Source: Aquimarina longa SW024
Lineage (GTDB): Bacteria; Bacteroidota; Bacteroidia; Flavobacteriales; Flavobacteriaceae
NCBI RefSeq assembly: GCF_001401755.1
Contig: NZ_AVQK01000026.1
Span: 58,769-122,768, forward strand
Length of the DNA stretch: 64,000 nucleotides
Direction: 5' to 3'
Program-made: the position numbers and the translations under genes
Shown: one piece after another, positions 45,675-55,850 of the stretch
Layout: each line of letters begins with the position of its first letter
How positions within the stretch are numbered: the stretch's first letter is position 1
Notes under the pieces: generated by a model
The model's input: the letters and a program-made list of their open reading frames with translations, nothing else
Told to the model about the DNA's origin: nothing
Databases searched by the model: none

Positions 45675-46934
45675 ATGAGAGATTTATTTGATAAAATTTA
45701 TAAAGACAAAGGACCATTAGGAAAATGGGCAGATCGAGCAGAAGGATATTTTGTTTTTCCTAAGTTAGAAGGTCCTATATCAAATAGAATGAGGTTTCAA
45801 GGCAGAGAAGTTATTACCTGGAGTATCAATGACTATTTGGGACTAGCCAATAAAGAAGAAATTCGTAAAGTAGATGCCGAAGCAGCTAAAGCCTATGGTT
45901 CTGCATATCCAATGGGAGCTAGAATGATGAGCGGGCATACAGATTTACATGAGCAATTACAAGATGAATTAGCAAAATTTGTTAATAAAGAAGCATCATA
46001 TCTATTAAATTTTGGGTATCAAGGAATGGTGTCTACAATAGATGCACTGGTAAGTAAAGATGATATTATCGTATATGATGTAGATGCGCATGCTTGTATT
46101 ATAGATGGAGTTCGACTACACCAAGGACAACGTTATACGTATAGGCATAATAATATAGAAAGTATTGATAAAAACTTGATGAGAGCCACAAAAATGGCAG
46201 AAAAAACAGGAGGAGGGATTTTATTGATTTCTGAGGGTGTTTTTGGTATGCGTGGTGAACAAGGAAGATTAAAAGAGATTGTAGAGTTAAAAGAAAAATA
46301 TAATTTTAGATTATTTGTTGATGATGCTCATGGATTTGGGACATTAGGAGCAACTGGAGCAGGTACAGGAGAGGAGCAAGGTATCCAAGATCAGATAGAT
46401 GTATATTTTGCCACATTTGCTAAATCTATGGCGAGTACAGGAGCATTTATAGCAGCAGATAAGGAGATTATAGATTATTTAAAGTACAACCTCCGCTCTC
46501 AGATGTTTGCTAAATCTCTTCAGATGCAACTTGTTGTAGGGGCTCTTAAGCGTTTAGATATGCTTAGAACAATGCCAGAATTAAAAGCTAAACTATGGGA
46601 TAATGTTAATGCATTACAAAATGGCTTAAAAGAACGAGGTTTTGATTTAGGTACTACACAAAGTTGTGTAACACCAGTATATTTAAAAGGAAGTATTCCA
46701 GAAGCTATGGCTTTAGTAAAAGATCTTAGAGAAAATCATGGGATTTTTTGTTCTATTGTAGTATATCCAGTAATACCTAAAGGGTTAATATTATTACGAT
46801 TAATCCCTACAGCTTCTCATACTATGGAAGATATAGAAGAAACATTAAATGCATTTTCTGCGATACGAGAAAGATTAGAAAATGGAACATATAAACGTAT
46901 GTCTGCTGCCATAGCAGAGGCAATGGGAGAATAA
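45675..46934 (+). CDS. Alpha-oxoamine synthase (serine palmitoyltransferase- or cysteate acyltransferase-like)
   Basis: This 419-residue PLP enzyme belongs to the alpha-oxoamine synthase family. Residues include D216 in LFVDDAHGFG and K250 in FATFAKSMASTGAF, the Schiff-base lysine. The N-terminal GKWADRAEGYFVFPKLEG and YGSAYPMGARMMSGHTDLHE are the flavobacterial form. Such enzymes condense an acyl thioester with an amino acid: serine to make 3-ketosphinganine, or cysteate to make 3-ketocapnine. Its nearness to the cysteine synthase-like gene favours the cysteate version, but sequence alone does not decide. It ends in a 20-base perfect terminator palindrome. Confidence 0.88.
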   Translation: MRDLFDKIYKDKGPLGKWADRAEGYFVFPKLEGPISNRMRFQGREVITWSINDYLGLANKEEIRKVDAEAAKAYGSAYPMGARMMSGHTDLHEQLQDELAKFVNKEASYLLNFGYQGMVSTIDALVSKDDIIVYDVDAHACIIDGVRLHQGQRYTYRHNNIESIDKNLMRATKMAEKTGGGILLISEGVFGMRGEQGRLKEIVELKEKYNFRLFVDDAHGFGTLGATGAGTGEEQGIQDQIDVYFATFAKSMASTGAFIAADKEIIDYLKYNLRSQMFAKSLQMQLVVGALKRLDMLRTMPELKAKLWDNVNALQNGLKERGFDLGTTQSCVTPVYLKGSIPEAMALVKDLRENHGIFCSIVVYPVIPKGLILLRLIPTASHTMEDIEETLNAFSAIRERLENGTYKRMSAAIAEAMGE

Positions 46935-46950
46935 ATATAATATATGTTAT

Positions 46951-46990
46951 AAAAAAAAGACTGTCAAAATATTTTGACAGTCTTTTTTTT
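46951..46990. terminator. Strong bidirectional terminator
   Basis: Twenty-base arms with no loop (aaaaaaaagactgtcaaaat and its exact complement) make a 40-base perfect palindrome ending in runs of A and T. It lies between two convergent genes. Confidence 0.92.
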
Positions 46991-47039
46991 GATAGAGTTT
47001 GTGATTATTGAACTTAAGTAAGTATATATAATTTTATAT

Positions 47040-49259
47040 TTATACTAGTGAATTTTCAATTTCTTTTAAAAGCATTTTAGGTTCAAAAGGCTTATTTACG
47101 ATTCGTAAGATACCTACTTCGTTAAAAAAATGTTTGTTTTCAGATTCAGAAATTGCGGTAAGAGCAATAATAGGTGATTTGATACCTAATTTTCTAATCC
47201 TACGAGTTGTTTCAAAGCCATCTATACCATCCATCATTATATCCATAAAAATAAGATCATATTGATTTTTCTTATTTTTCTTTATTGCCTCATACCCATC
47301 AGAAGCTATTTCACAAGCATAACCAAATCCTGTAATAATTTTGTATACAATTAGCTGGTTGACTTTATCATCTTCTACAATTAGAATACGTATGTTACTT
47401 TTATCTGTTTCCTCCTTTTCATAAACTTCTATATTTTTATTCGGTTCTACATCAAAAGCTATTTCAAAATCAAAAACCATCCCTTTTTCTTTAGAGTTGA
47501 TTCGTAAATGACTATGATATTTATATAATAGCTTATTAGTTACTAAAAATTTTAAAGATGTATTACTATTTTTATCTGATATAGCTTTAAAAATAATAGA
47601 AGGATCTTTTTCTTTTAGTAGATACCTTAACTCATTTAATTTTTTATCAGAAAATTGTGTCTTTTTATTTTTTAAAGAGAATAAAACTTTGTTTTTAGAA
47701 TTTTCTATTCCTAGATTTTTTACCGAAAACCATATTTCTTCGTTATTTAAATAATCCGAAACTCCGGACATTAAACTGATTATTATTCGGGATAAACATT
47801 CGGGATCTCCTATGAGATTCTGTGGTAAATTATCATTAGCAGAAAATCTAAAAGTATTGTTGTTTTTTTCTATAATAAAAAAATCAATAGACTCTTTAAT
47901 ATCATTTATTAGGGAGGTAAGATTAAAATCTCCTTTTTTTAATATAGCTTCATTATAGCTACCTGATGTATTCATTTCTATAATGTCATTAATATATCTT
48001 AATAGATACCTTCCTGAGAACTGTAACATTTTTATTTGTTTTTTTTGTTCTTCTGGAGTAGATTTTTCGCTGTTTAATAAATGAGATATTCCTGTAACTG
48101 CATGTAGAGGAGTTCTAAGTTCATGAGTTATATTATTTATAAATAGTATTTTTTGGTTATAAGCATCTTCTATTTCTTTTTTTGCATTAAAGAGCTCATC
48201 GTTTTTTTGTTTTAATAAATTGTTGTTTTCTGTTTTGAGTTTTGAGTTGTTGTATTGTAAGAAAACTACAAAAATTAGTGCTAAAATGATAGCTGTTCCA
48301 GCTAGTATCAGGTAGTTATTAAGTATTAATTGTTTTTTTTGATATTCATTTTCTATACGGATTTTTTCATTTTCGCTTTCTTTTATTTGTACGTCTTTAT
48401 AGTATTTTAGGCTATTAGTGTATTTATCTAGAAAATCTTTATACGTCTTAGATAATATAGATGTATATTTTCTATAATAAGAATTAGAGATTTCATGCTG
48501 ATTTTTTTGTCCATATACACGGGCGAGCCCTTCTAGGTATATAGGTGATATAGGAGTATAAGAGATTTTTGTAGGACCATTTTTTATTGTTGGGATTTTA
48601 CTTGCTCTCTCTAAAATTTCAATAGCAGTATCATATTCTTTAAGATTGGCACTAGACATGCCACAGAAATAATAAAGTCGCATCAATCTAGAGTTTTTTT
48701 GATATTTTTTTGCTAGATAAATTCCTTTTAAAGAAGTAGTATAACAGGATTCCCAATCCTTTTTTGTGTAGTAAGAACTTGAAAGATTGTAATAAATATC
48801 AATCATTTTTTGTTCATCTTTAATATTTTTCCCTAGATCAATTGCTTTAGTATAGTATATAATAGCTTGATCTAAATCATTTTCGATTGCAACATGATAT
48901 ATTCCTTTGAGGTTATTTATAAAGATAGCTCCATATTGATCATTAACTTTTTTCTGCCAGTCAGATGCTTTATCTAGGTATGATTTAAACTCATCTATTT
49001 CACTCAGATAAAGAGATAATGCACTTTTTAATCGATATATACGGGCAATATATTTATCATTATTACTATCTAAAACTATTCTTTCAGTGCTATCAATTAT
49101 CTCCATAGCATTTTTTAGATAATCATTTTCTATCCAATATTCTATAGAATCTAAAGTTGTTTCTATTTGATTTTTTTCTAAGAACTCCTTTTTTTGCTGA
49201 AAACTATATGAATTGCCAATAAAAAAGAAGAAAAAAGCAATAAAGTAGTGTAAATGCAT
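47040..49259 (-). CDS. TPR hybrid histidine kinase/response regulator with degenerate ATPase domain
   Basis: This 739-residue protein has a signal peptide, a periplasmic TPR region (about 30-290) and one transmembrane helix (313-334). A coiled linker leads to an H-box FINNITHELRTPLHA (H379). Next is an ATPase-like region (about 485-610), and then a receiver domain with acidic pocket VEDD and phospho-Asp D673 in IFMDIMMDG, followed by conserved T and K (ALTA, NKPFEP). The ATPase region lacks the N-box Asn residues (ISLMSGVSDY replaces NLLSNA-type sequence) and has no visible DxGxG box, so autophosphorylation is doubtful. No DNA-binding domain is present. It may act as a phosphatase or phosphorelay acceptor. 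Confidence 0.85.
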   Translation of the reverse strand: MHLHYFIAFFFFFIGNSYSFQQKKEFLEKNQIETTLDSIEYWIENDYLKNAMEIIDSTERIVLDSNNDKYIARIYRLKSALSLYLSEIDEFKSYLDKASDWQKKVNDQYGAIFINNLKGIYHVAIENDLDQAIIYYTKAIDLGKNIKDEQKMIDIYYNLSSSYYTKKDWESCYTTSLKGIYLAKKYQKNSRLMRLYYFCGMSSANLKEYDTAIEILERASKIPTIKNGPTKISYTPISPIYLEGLARVYGQKNQHEISNSYYRKYTSILSKTYKDFLDKYTNSLKYYKDVQIKESENEKIRIENEYQKKQLILNNYLILAGTAIILALIFVVFLQYNNSKLKTENNNLLKQKNDELFNAKKEIEDAYNQKILFINNITHELRTPLHAVTGISHLLNSEKSTPEEQKKQIKMLQFSGRYLLRYINDIIEMNTSGSYNEAILKKGDFNLTSLINDIKESIDFFIIEKNNNTFRFSANDNLPQNLIGDPECLSRIIISLMSGVSDYLNNEEIWFSVKNLGIENSKNKVLFSLKNKKTQFSDKKLNELRYLLKEKDPSIIFKAISDKNSNTSLKFLVTNKLLYKYHSHLRINSKEKGMVFDFEIAFDVEPNKNIEVYEKEETDKSNIRILIVEDDKVNQLIVYKIITGFGYACEIASDGYEAIKKNKKNQYDLIFMDIMMDGIDGFETTRRIRKLGIKSPIIALTAISESENKHFFNEVGILRIVNKPFEPKMLLKEIENSLV

Positions 49260-49562
49260 TTTATAAAATATTAAATTCTGACAAATGGCGAGAAACTAAT
49301 ATAGTTAAATAAGCACTAACTTTTATTTTTGTATTGATTTATTAACGTAATTTGACTGATAATCATATAATTTTATGATATTTTATATATACTCTTTAAT
49401 ATCTTTTTAAGGGCTATACAGATTTATAAATGTAAATAACTCTTATATTAAGTAACATTATATTGTAAATTAATAAACAGTTGTATTTGTTAATAGTTAT
49501 TTCTACAAAGGAAAATGACTAATTCTATGGATGATGGATGTGCTTAAGATTTCTTAATGCTA
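49260..49562. other. Intergenic stretch without recognised gene
   Basis: About 300 bases of A/T-rich DNA upstream of the hybrid kinase gene and after the DUF4097 gene. The only open frames are a few codons long. No strong hairpin or repeat is seen; it presumably carries the kinase gene's promoter. Confidence 0.5.
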
Positions 49563-50651
49563 TTAATTTTTTCTTAATTTAATTCCCCCGTAACTAGAAG
49601 TAATGTTAATTGTATTTCCACTAGTATTATTACCATAATGCCCTAGGTAATCTTTTTTAGAACCCTTGATATATTTTGTTTTGATATTGATACTTTCATC
49701 TAGTTTGATACCTCCATAAGAATTTTTAATAGCAAAATCAAAAGTGCATTCATTTTCATATCCAATAGTAAGACCTGTATAATCTGTTTTTATAGTTACA
49801 TTTTTAAAAGATGGTTGCAAAGAGCGAATATCGATAGATCCATAATCAGAGTTTATACTTAATTCTTTAGATACATTTCCGATTTTAGTATTTACATAAT
49901 CAGAATCTCCAGTTATTTTAGTTCCATTTTCTATACGAATCCCACCATAATCACAGTTATAATTTATAGTATTTATAGATTTAAATTTAGATTGTGTATA
50001 ATCTGCAATAAGATCTATATGTTCGCTATTAGCTACCTCAAAATTAGAGTAGTCAGCATTAATTTTACCATTTTTTATATATGCTATTGTGCTATTATTG
50101 GTATAATCGATATTGATATAGTTGTTGTCACCTAATAATTCTCCTAAAATAATTTGCCCATAATCACAATTAATTTTTGCATTACCTTTTATCTTATCAA
50201 GAGTAATACTCCCGTAATCATTATTAAGATCTATATGATTAGTTATTGGCATCTTGATCGTATAATTGATTTTCATGTTTACACCTTCATTCCAGTTAGT
50301 CCATTTGTCCCACCAAGAGCTATTACTTTTATTAAAAATAGTTTTAGCACTTACCAGTTGTGGAGAGGAGCTAAATTCTACATCTATAGATTCTAGTTTT
50401 TTAAGAGTTCTTTCTTCATTATTACCACTTACTTTAATGTTAACTTCTATAGCAATTCTATCCTCATTCCAAGAAGTAATATCAAGGTTTCCATAATCAT
50501 TATTAATTTTTAATAATGCATTAGGAGTGACTACAAAATTTTTTTTCAACGTTTTTTCTTTTGTATATTTCCCTTTTAGGTTTCCATTATTAGCAAATAT
50601 TGTAGTAGAAATTAGAAGTAAGAGTATTATATTATAGTATTTGGTTTTCAT
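49563..50651 (-). CDS. DUF4097-like secreted beta-helix protein
   Basis: About 362 residues from the ATG at 50651, which starts a signal peptide (YYNIILLLLISTTIFA); an upstream start is possible. The rest is a parallel-beta repeat with DYGSI/DYGGI/SYGGI turns recurring about every 20 residues (LDINSDYG, LNNDYGSITL, NCDYGGIRI, SSYGGIKL), typical of DUF4097 proteins. It is the third gene of a unit with an ECF sigma factor and a membrane protein that resembles an anti-sigma factor, and overlaps the latter by 20 bases. A target or partner of the anti-sigma protein is plausible. Confidence 0.82.
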   Translation of the reverse strand: MKTKYYNIILLLLISTTIFANNGNLKGKYTKEKTLKKNFVVTPNALLKINNDYGNLDITSWNEDRIAIEVNIKVSGNNEERTLKKLESIDVEFSSSPQLVSAKTIFNKSNSSWWDKWTNWNEGVNMKINYTIKMPITNHIDLNNDYGSITLDKIKGNAKINCDYGQIILGELLGDNNYINIDYTNNSTIAYIKNGKINADYSNFEVANSEHIDLIADYTQSKFKSINTINYNCDYGGIRIENGTKITGDSDYVNTKIGNVSKELSINSDYGSIDIRSLQPSFKNVTIKTDYTGLTIGYENECTFDFAIKNSYGGIKLDESINIKTKYIKGSKKDYLGHYGNNTSGNTINITSSYGGIKLRKN

Positions 50652-51195
50652 TTTTCGGTAATTTAAATTCATTAATAGTATTCATTTTTTCAAGTACTTC
50701 TTCTAATAAGGTAGCACGTTTTTGAAAATTTTTAATCATGGCACTAATTACACGTTTATCATTTCCACTATGAAAAAGATCTTTTTTTAGTGTTTCATAA
50801 TCAGATTCTAATTTTTTTAATTGATTCATTGCATCTAATACCAATTCTCTAGTTTCTGTAGATGAAGCCTTATCAATTTCTTCAAGTTGCGCCTGAATGG
50901 CAGAGGTGAAAAAACTTTGAGTTTCTTGCATTTGCAAAGAAACATTAGCTAGTTCTGTCTCTTGTTTTGGATTAAAAGTATATGTCATTACTGTTATTCC
51001 TAACAATAGTGCAATTGAAGCTGCTATTGCTAATGATTTATACCAGTTTATTTTTTTAGGTTGTTGTACTGTTACAACTTTATTTTGTTGTTGTAATTTT
51101 TCTAAAAACTTTACTTTATGATCATTAGAGGGTTCATGTATGTCTAATTTTCCTTTCATGTGTTCAAACACCTTTTCTATTTCATTCGTTTTCAT
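50632..51195 (-). CDS. Anti-sigma-factor-like membrane protein
   Basis: About 187 residues from the ATG at 51195, whose ATGA overlaps the TGA stop of the sigma gene, so translation is probably coupled. The N-terminus (MKTNEIEKVFEHMKGKLDIH) is a charged cytoplasmic helical part. One transmembrane helix follows (about 74-93, SLAIAASIALLLGITVMTYT), then a periplasmic helical tail. Position and layout match anti-sigma proteins paired with ECF factors, but no family domain motif is certain. Confidence 0.75.
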   Translation of the reverse strand: MKTNEIEKVFEHMKGKLDIHEPSNDHKVKFLEKLQQQNKVVTVQQPKKINWYKSLAIAASIALLLGITVMTYTFNPKQETELANVSLQMQETQSFFTSAIQAQLEEIDKASSTETRELVLDAMNQLKKLESDYETLKKDLFHSGNDKRVISAMIKNFQKRATLLEEVLEKMNTINEFKLPKNENQIL

Positions 51196-51740
51196 ACAGG
51201 TTGTAATTTTTTTCGTAAACTTTCTTTTGCACGTGAAATAAGTGTTCGGCAATTAGAATATGAGATATCCATAATCTGACAGATTTCTTCATAATCATAT
51301 CCTTCTATATAGTGTAGTGATAATGCAGTGCTATAACTATCTTTTAACTGTTTTAATGTATTTATTACAGTGTTTACTTTTATGGCTGCTAAATCTTCTT
51401 CTATAATTCCATTACCTTCTGTAAGCGTATATTCAATAGTTTCTATAGCTACTTCGCGATGGATATCTCTTTTACGAGATTCTGTTAAACTAGCGTTGAT
51501 TACTATCCTTTTTAACCAAGCACCAAACATAGCATTATTTTCTAGCATTGCTAATTTTGTAAATGCTGTCAAAAATGCTTCTTGCATAATATCTTCTGCT
51601 TTTACAGTATCTTTTATGATTCTCAATGCCGTATTATACATTGCTTTATAGTATCGGTTATATGTTTCGAGCTGCGCATTTTGATCTTGCTCTCGACATT
51701 TAGCTATTAGTTGTTCTGTATTTAATTCGCTTAGTGACAA
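51192..51740 (-). CDS. ECF-type RNA polymerase sigma factor
   Basis: This 182-residue protein has sigma-70 region 2 (YYKAMYNTALRIIKDTVKAE, DIMQEAFLTAFTKL) and region 4 (TALSLHYIEGYDYEEICQIM, ISYSNCRTLISRAKESLRKK) with a short linker: the extracytoplasmic-function class. The start is a TTG at 51740; no ATG is available before residue 34. It is first in a unit with the anti-sigma-like and DUF4097 genes, so the three probably form a cell-envelope stress module. Confidence 0.92.
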   Translation of the reverse strand: MSLSELNTEQLIAKCREQDQNAQLETYNRYYKAMYNTALRIIKDTVKAEDIMQEAFLTAFTKLAMLENNAMFGAWLKRIVINASLTESRKRDIHREVAIETIEYTLTEGNGIIEEDLAAIKVNTVINTLKQLKDSYSTALSLHYIEGYDYEEICQIMDISYSNCRTLISRAKESLRKKLQPV

Positions 51741-51962
51741 AAAATATAATTTACTTTTATATAAAGATATGCATTGCTATACTTTGTTACAGTTTTAGAA
51801 TATTTTTTTTAGAACTTATGGCATAACAATTGAAATGTAAATTAAGAACCTATAATAAACCCTTTCTATCATTAGGATTTATAAGGTTTTAACTAGTTTA
51901 AATGAATTAAAAAAAAGAATGTAGTTTTGTTGTGATGACAAAATGACTTTTGATATATACTT

Positions 51963-54431
51963 ATGACGAAAACCAAATTTACAACACTTGACAGTTTGTC
52001 ATTTCAAGGAATAGATGAAGACGCAGAATTGATTCCTCTAATGACCCCAGAAGATGAAGAAGAAATAGCTAAAGAAGATTTACCTGATATATTACCAATT
52101 TTACCTTTAAGAAATACAGTGTTATTTCCTGGTGTTGTTATTCCTATTACAGCTGGTAGAGATAAATCAATAAAACTTCTTAATGAGGCTAATAATGGTA
52201 ATAAAACAATAGGCGTAGTTTCTCAAAAAGAAGAAAGTATTGAGAATCCATCTTTAAAAGACATTAATGGAGTAGGTGTAGTGGCTCGTATTCTGAGAGT
52301 TTTAAAAATGCCTGATGGTAATACTACTGTAATCTTGCAAGGTAAAAAACGATTTAATATAGATGAAGTCGTAGAAGAAGTACCTTATATTAAAGCAAGA
52401 GTTAGAGAAGTTCCTGAAGCAAGACCAGCAAAAGAGAATAAGGAGTTTAGTGCTATAATAGATTCAATAAAGGATTTAGCTTTAGAAATCATAAAAGAAA
52501 GTCCAACGATACCATCTGAAGCTTCATTTGCCATTAAAAATATAGAGAGTAATTCTTTTCTTATAAATTTTGTATCGTCTAATTTAAATTTACCTGTAGA
52601 AGAAAAGCAAAAACTGCTAGAAATTAATGATCTAAAGAAAAGAGCTTTAGCAACATTGAAATATATGAATGTAGAATTTCAAAAGTTGGAGCTAAAGAAT
52701 GTTATTCAAAGTAAGGTTCAGCATGATATGAGCCAGCAACAGAGAGAATATTTCTTACATCAGCAAATGAAAACCATTCAGGAAGAACTTGGAGGAGTTT
52801 CACACGAAGACGAAATTGAAGAAATGCGTTTGCGTAGTAAAGATAAAAAGTGGGATGAAAAGGTGAAAGGTCATTTTGATAAAGAACTTTCCAAAATGCA
52901 GCGCATGAATCCACAGGTGGCAGAATATTCTATACAACGTAATTACCTAGACTTATTTTTAGATCTACCATGGAATGAGTTTAGTACAGATAAATTTGAT
53001 TTAAAAAGAGCAAAAAAAATCTTAGATAGAGATCATTATGGGTTAGATGAAGTAAAGCGCCGTATTATAGAATATCTTGCGGTATTAAAATTACGGAATG
53101 ATATGAAATCCCCAATACTATGTCTGTATGGCCCTCCTGGAGTAGGTAAAACCTCATTAGGAAAATCTATAGCAGAGGCACTAGGTAGGGAGTATGTAAG
53201 AATATCGTTAGGAGGATTACGTGATGAAGCAGAAATACGTGGGCACAGAAAGACTTATATAGGAGCAATGCCAGGAAGAATAATCCAGAGCCTTAAAAAA
53301 GCAGGAACTAGTAATCCTGTATTTGTATTGGATGAAATAGATAAATTATCAATAGGTAGTCAAGGAGATCCATCTTCTGCTTTATTAGAAGTTTTAGATC
53401 CTGAACAGAATTCTGAATTTCATGATAATTTTCTTGAAATGGGATTTGATCTTTCTAAAGTTATGTTTGTAGCTACTTCAAATAGTCTAGGAACAATCCA
53501 ACCTGCATTGCGGGATCGAATGGAGATCATTAATGTAACAGGGTATACTATTGAAGAAAAAGTAGAGATTGCTAAGCAACATTTGTTACCAAAACAGTTA
53601 GAAGAGCATGGTTTAGATAAATCTCATATTAAGATAGGGAAACCACAACTTGAAAAAATAGTTGAAGGATATACTAGAGAATCAGGAGTACGAGGTCTCG
53701 AAAAGCAAATAGCTAAAACGGTACGTTATGTAGCTAAGAATATTGCAATGGAAGAAGAGTATAATGAAAAAATCAGTAATGATGATATTATAGAAATTTT
53801 AGGTACTCCTAAGTTAGAGCGTGATAAATACGAAAATAATGATGTAGCAGGTGTTGTAACTGGTTTAGCATGGACTAGTGTAGGTGGGGATATCTTATTT
53901 ATAGAGTCTATTCTTTCTAAAGGAAAAGGAAACCTTACGATTACAGGTAACTTAGGAAAAGTAATGAAAGAATCTGCTACGATAGCTATGGAATATATTA
54001 AAGCTAATGCAGAGGAGCTAGGTATTAATCCTGATATTTTGGATGCATATAATGTACATATACATGTTCCTGAGGGGGCTACACCAAAAGATGGACCAAG
54101 TGCAGGAGTAACTATGCTTACTTCTTTAGTATCATTATTTACACAACGTAAGGTGAAGAAAAGTTTAGCAATGACAGGTGAAATAACATTGAGAGGAAAA
54201 GTATTACCTGTTGGTGGAATCAAAGAAAAGATTCTTGCAGCTAAGCGAGCACATATAAAAGAAATTTTACTTTGTGAGGATAATAAACGAGATATTGATG
54301 AAATTAAATCAGAATATCTAAAAGGACTTACGTTCCATTATGTAAAGGAAATGGAAGATGTTCTCAAAATAGCAATAACCAATACTAAGGTTAAGAATGC
54401 AAAGAAATTAGAAAAAGTAAAAGTTAAATGA
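51963..54431 (+). CDS. lon: ATP-dependent Lon protease
   Basis: This 822-residue protein has the Lon substrate domain (about 45-245, [19 protein letters not shown]), an AAA+ ATPase with Walker A GPPGVGKT at 390-397 and DEIDKL (Walker B), a helical part, and a C-terminal serine protease with Ser713 in [11 protein letters not shown] and Lys756 in [10 protein letters not shown]. Lon degrades misfolded and regulatory proteins in the cytoplasm. It is about 40 residues longer at the N-terminus than E. coli Lon, as in other Bacteroidota. Single gene with a downstream terminator. Confidence 0.96.
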   Translation: MTKTKFTTLDSLSFQGIDEDAELIPLMTPEDEEEIAKEDLPDILPILPLRNTVLFPGVVIPITAGRDKSIKLLNEANNGNKTIGVVSQKEESIENPSLKDINGVGVVARILRVLKMPDGNTTVILQGKKRFNIDEVVEEVPYIKARVREVPEARPAKENKEFSAIIDSIKDLALEIIKESPTIPSEASFAIKNIESNSFLINFVSSNLNLPVEEKQKLLEINDLKKRALATLKYMNVEFQKLELKNVIQSKVQHDMSQQQREYFLHQQMKTIQEELGGVSHEDEIEEMRLRSKDKKWDEKVKGHFDKELSKMQRMNPQVAEYSIQRNYLDLFLDLPWNEFSTDKFDLKRAKKILDRDHYGLDEVKRRIIEYLAVLKLRNDMKSPILCLYGPPGVGKTSLGKSIAEALGREYVRISLGGLRDEAEIRGHRKTYIGAMPGRIIQSLKKAGTSNPVFVLDEIDKLSIGSQGDPSSALLEVLDPEQNSEFHDNFLEMGFDLSKVMFVATSNSLGTIQPALRDRMEIINVTGYTIEEKVEIAKQHLLPKQLEEHGLDKSHIKIGKPQLEKIVEGYTRESGVRGLEKQIAKTVRYVAKNIAMEEEYNEKISNDDIIEILGTPKLERDKYENNDVAGVVTGLAWTSVGGDILFIESILSKGKGNLTITGNLGKVMKESATIAMEYIKANAEELGINPDILDAYNVHIHVPEGATPKDGPSAGVTMLTSLVSLFTQRKVKKSLAMTGEITLRGKVLPVGGIKEKILAAKRAHIKEILLCEDNKRDIDEIKSEYLKGLTFHYVKEMEDVLKIAITNTKVKNAKKLEKVKVK

Positions 54432-54487
54432 TGATAGAACCTAATCATTAGGATTCTAGGAATATCTTACTAACTATGTAAGTTAAG

Positions 54488-54515
54488 AATATGGAGGGTT
54501 TAGACCTTCCATATT
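54488..54515. terminator. Intrinsic terminator of lon
   Basis: A 12-base stem (aatatggagggt / accttccatatt, one G-T pair) has a four-base loop and T run. It lies between lon and the convergent MreB-like gene. Confidence 0.85.
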
Positions 54516-54533
54516 TTTGTTTTTATAGATATG

Positions 54534-55571
54534 CTATTTCCTTTTTTTAACAAGTACATCGTTATATAAATCTAGATTTTTTAAAACAATATCGCTACCT
54601 TTTACTACTGTTTTTAATGGTTGATCTCCTAAGTGTATAGGTAACTCTGTAGCTCTAGATAACCGTTCATCTAATCCTCTTAGCAAAGATCCGCCACCAG
54701 TTAAATAAATCCCCGAATTATAAATATCTGCAGAAATTTCGGGAGGGATTTCTGAAAGTGTTTCTATGATAGCATTTTCTATTTGTAAAATAGATTTGCT
54801 TAAACTTTTTTCAATTTCTTGATATGATAATTGTATTTGTTTTGGTTTTCCGGTAAGGATATCTCTCCCTTCAACTTTCATTTTTTTAGGAGGAAATTTT
54901 AAATTATCTATTGCAGAACCAATTTTAATTTTAATTTTTTCTGCCATAGATTCTCCTATATGTAAGTTACGAGACTCTCTGACAGATTGAATGATATCCT
55001 CATTAAAGGTATTTCCTGCAATCTTTAAAGATTGCCCACTAATGATTTTTCCTAAAGAAATTACAGCTATTTCTGTAGTTCCTCCACCAATATCTATAAT
55101 CATATTACCCTTAGGTTCTAATACATTAATACCTCCACCTATGGCTGCTGCAACAGGTTCGTGTATTAAGAAAATATTTTTTGCATTAAGTTGTTTTGCA
55201 GACTCCTGTACAGCTCTCATTTCTACTTCTGTACTTCCACAAGGTATAGAGATAATCATATTATAGGAAGCAGAAAAAACGGTAGTATTAAAATAGGATA
55301 ACTGTTTAATAAAAGTCTTTAGCATTTTATTAGTAGCATCAAAATTAGAAATAACACCATTATTAAAAGGATGGATTGTTCTGATATCTTTATTGACTTT
55401 TCCTCTCATCATACCTGCTTCTTTACCTACAGCAATAATTTTTCCCGTAATCTGATGTATTGTAATGATAGAAGGATTGTCAATTACTATCTTTCCTTTA
55501 TAAGCAATAAGTGTATTCGAGGTGCCAAGATCTATTGCAATTTTTTGGTTTAAAAAATCAAAAAAGCCCAT
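54534..55571 (-). CDS. MreB/Mbl-type actin-like protein, divergent paralogue
   Basis: This 345-residue protein has the MreB nucleotide-binding signatures: phosphate 1 IAIDLGTSNTLIAYKG, phosphate 2 MIIDIGGGTTEIAVISLG, adenosine motif IYLTGGGSLLRGLDERL and HEPVAAAIGGGI. Compared with the canonical flavobacterial MreB that I know, the sequence is clearly diverged (KQLSYFNTTVFSASYNMIIS, FNEDIIQSVRESRN). No mreC, mreD or mrdA gene lies next to it, unlike the canonical operon. It probably forms membrane filaments as a second MreB copy. Single gene. Confidence 0.85.
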   Translation of the reverse strand: MGFFDFLNQKIAIDLGTSNTLIAYKGKIVIDNPSIITIHQITGKIIAVGKEAGMMRGKVNKDIRTIHPFNNGVISNFDATNKMLKTFIKQLSYFNTTVFSASYNMIISIPCGSTEVEMRAVQESAKQLNAKNIFLIHEPVAAAIGGGINVLEPKGNMIIDIGGGTTEIAVISLGKIISGQSLKIAGNTFNEDIIQSVRESRNLHIGESMAEKIKIKIGSAIDNLKFPPKKMKVEGRDILTGKPKQIQLSYQEIEKSLSKSILQIENAIIETLSEIPPEISADIYNSGIYLTGGGSLLRGLDERLSRATELPIHLGDQPLKTVVKGSDIVLKNLDLYNDVLVKKRK

Positions 55572-55850
55572 GATATGTGTTTACTTCGGTTAATGTATGT
55601 TGATTTAGGATATACTAAAGTAACTTATATTCATGCAATAGAGGTTTAAAGGTAAATAACTTCGATAAAACGTAAATATTGTGTGTGTTATAAGATTTTG
55701 ATATGTTTTCTTATAGAATCAATGATGTTATGGGATATATTTTGGGTATGATATACTATTATGACATATAACTTTTTTTAAACAATCAGTATTTTCCAGA
55801 TTGTTTACTGTATTTTTGGGATATACTATAAGGTACTATTTTATATAAAT

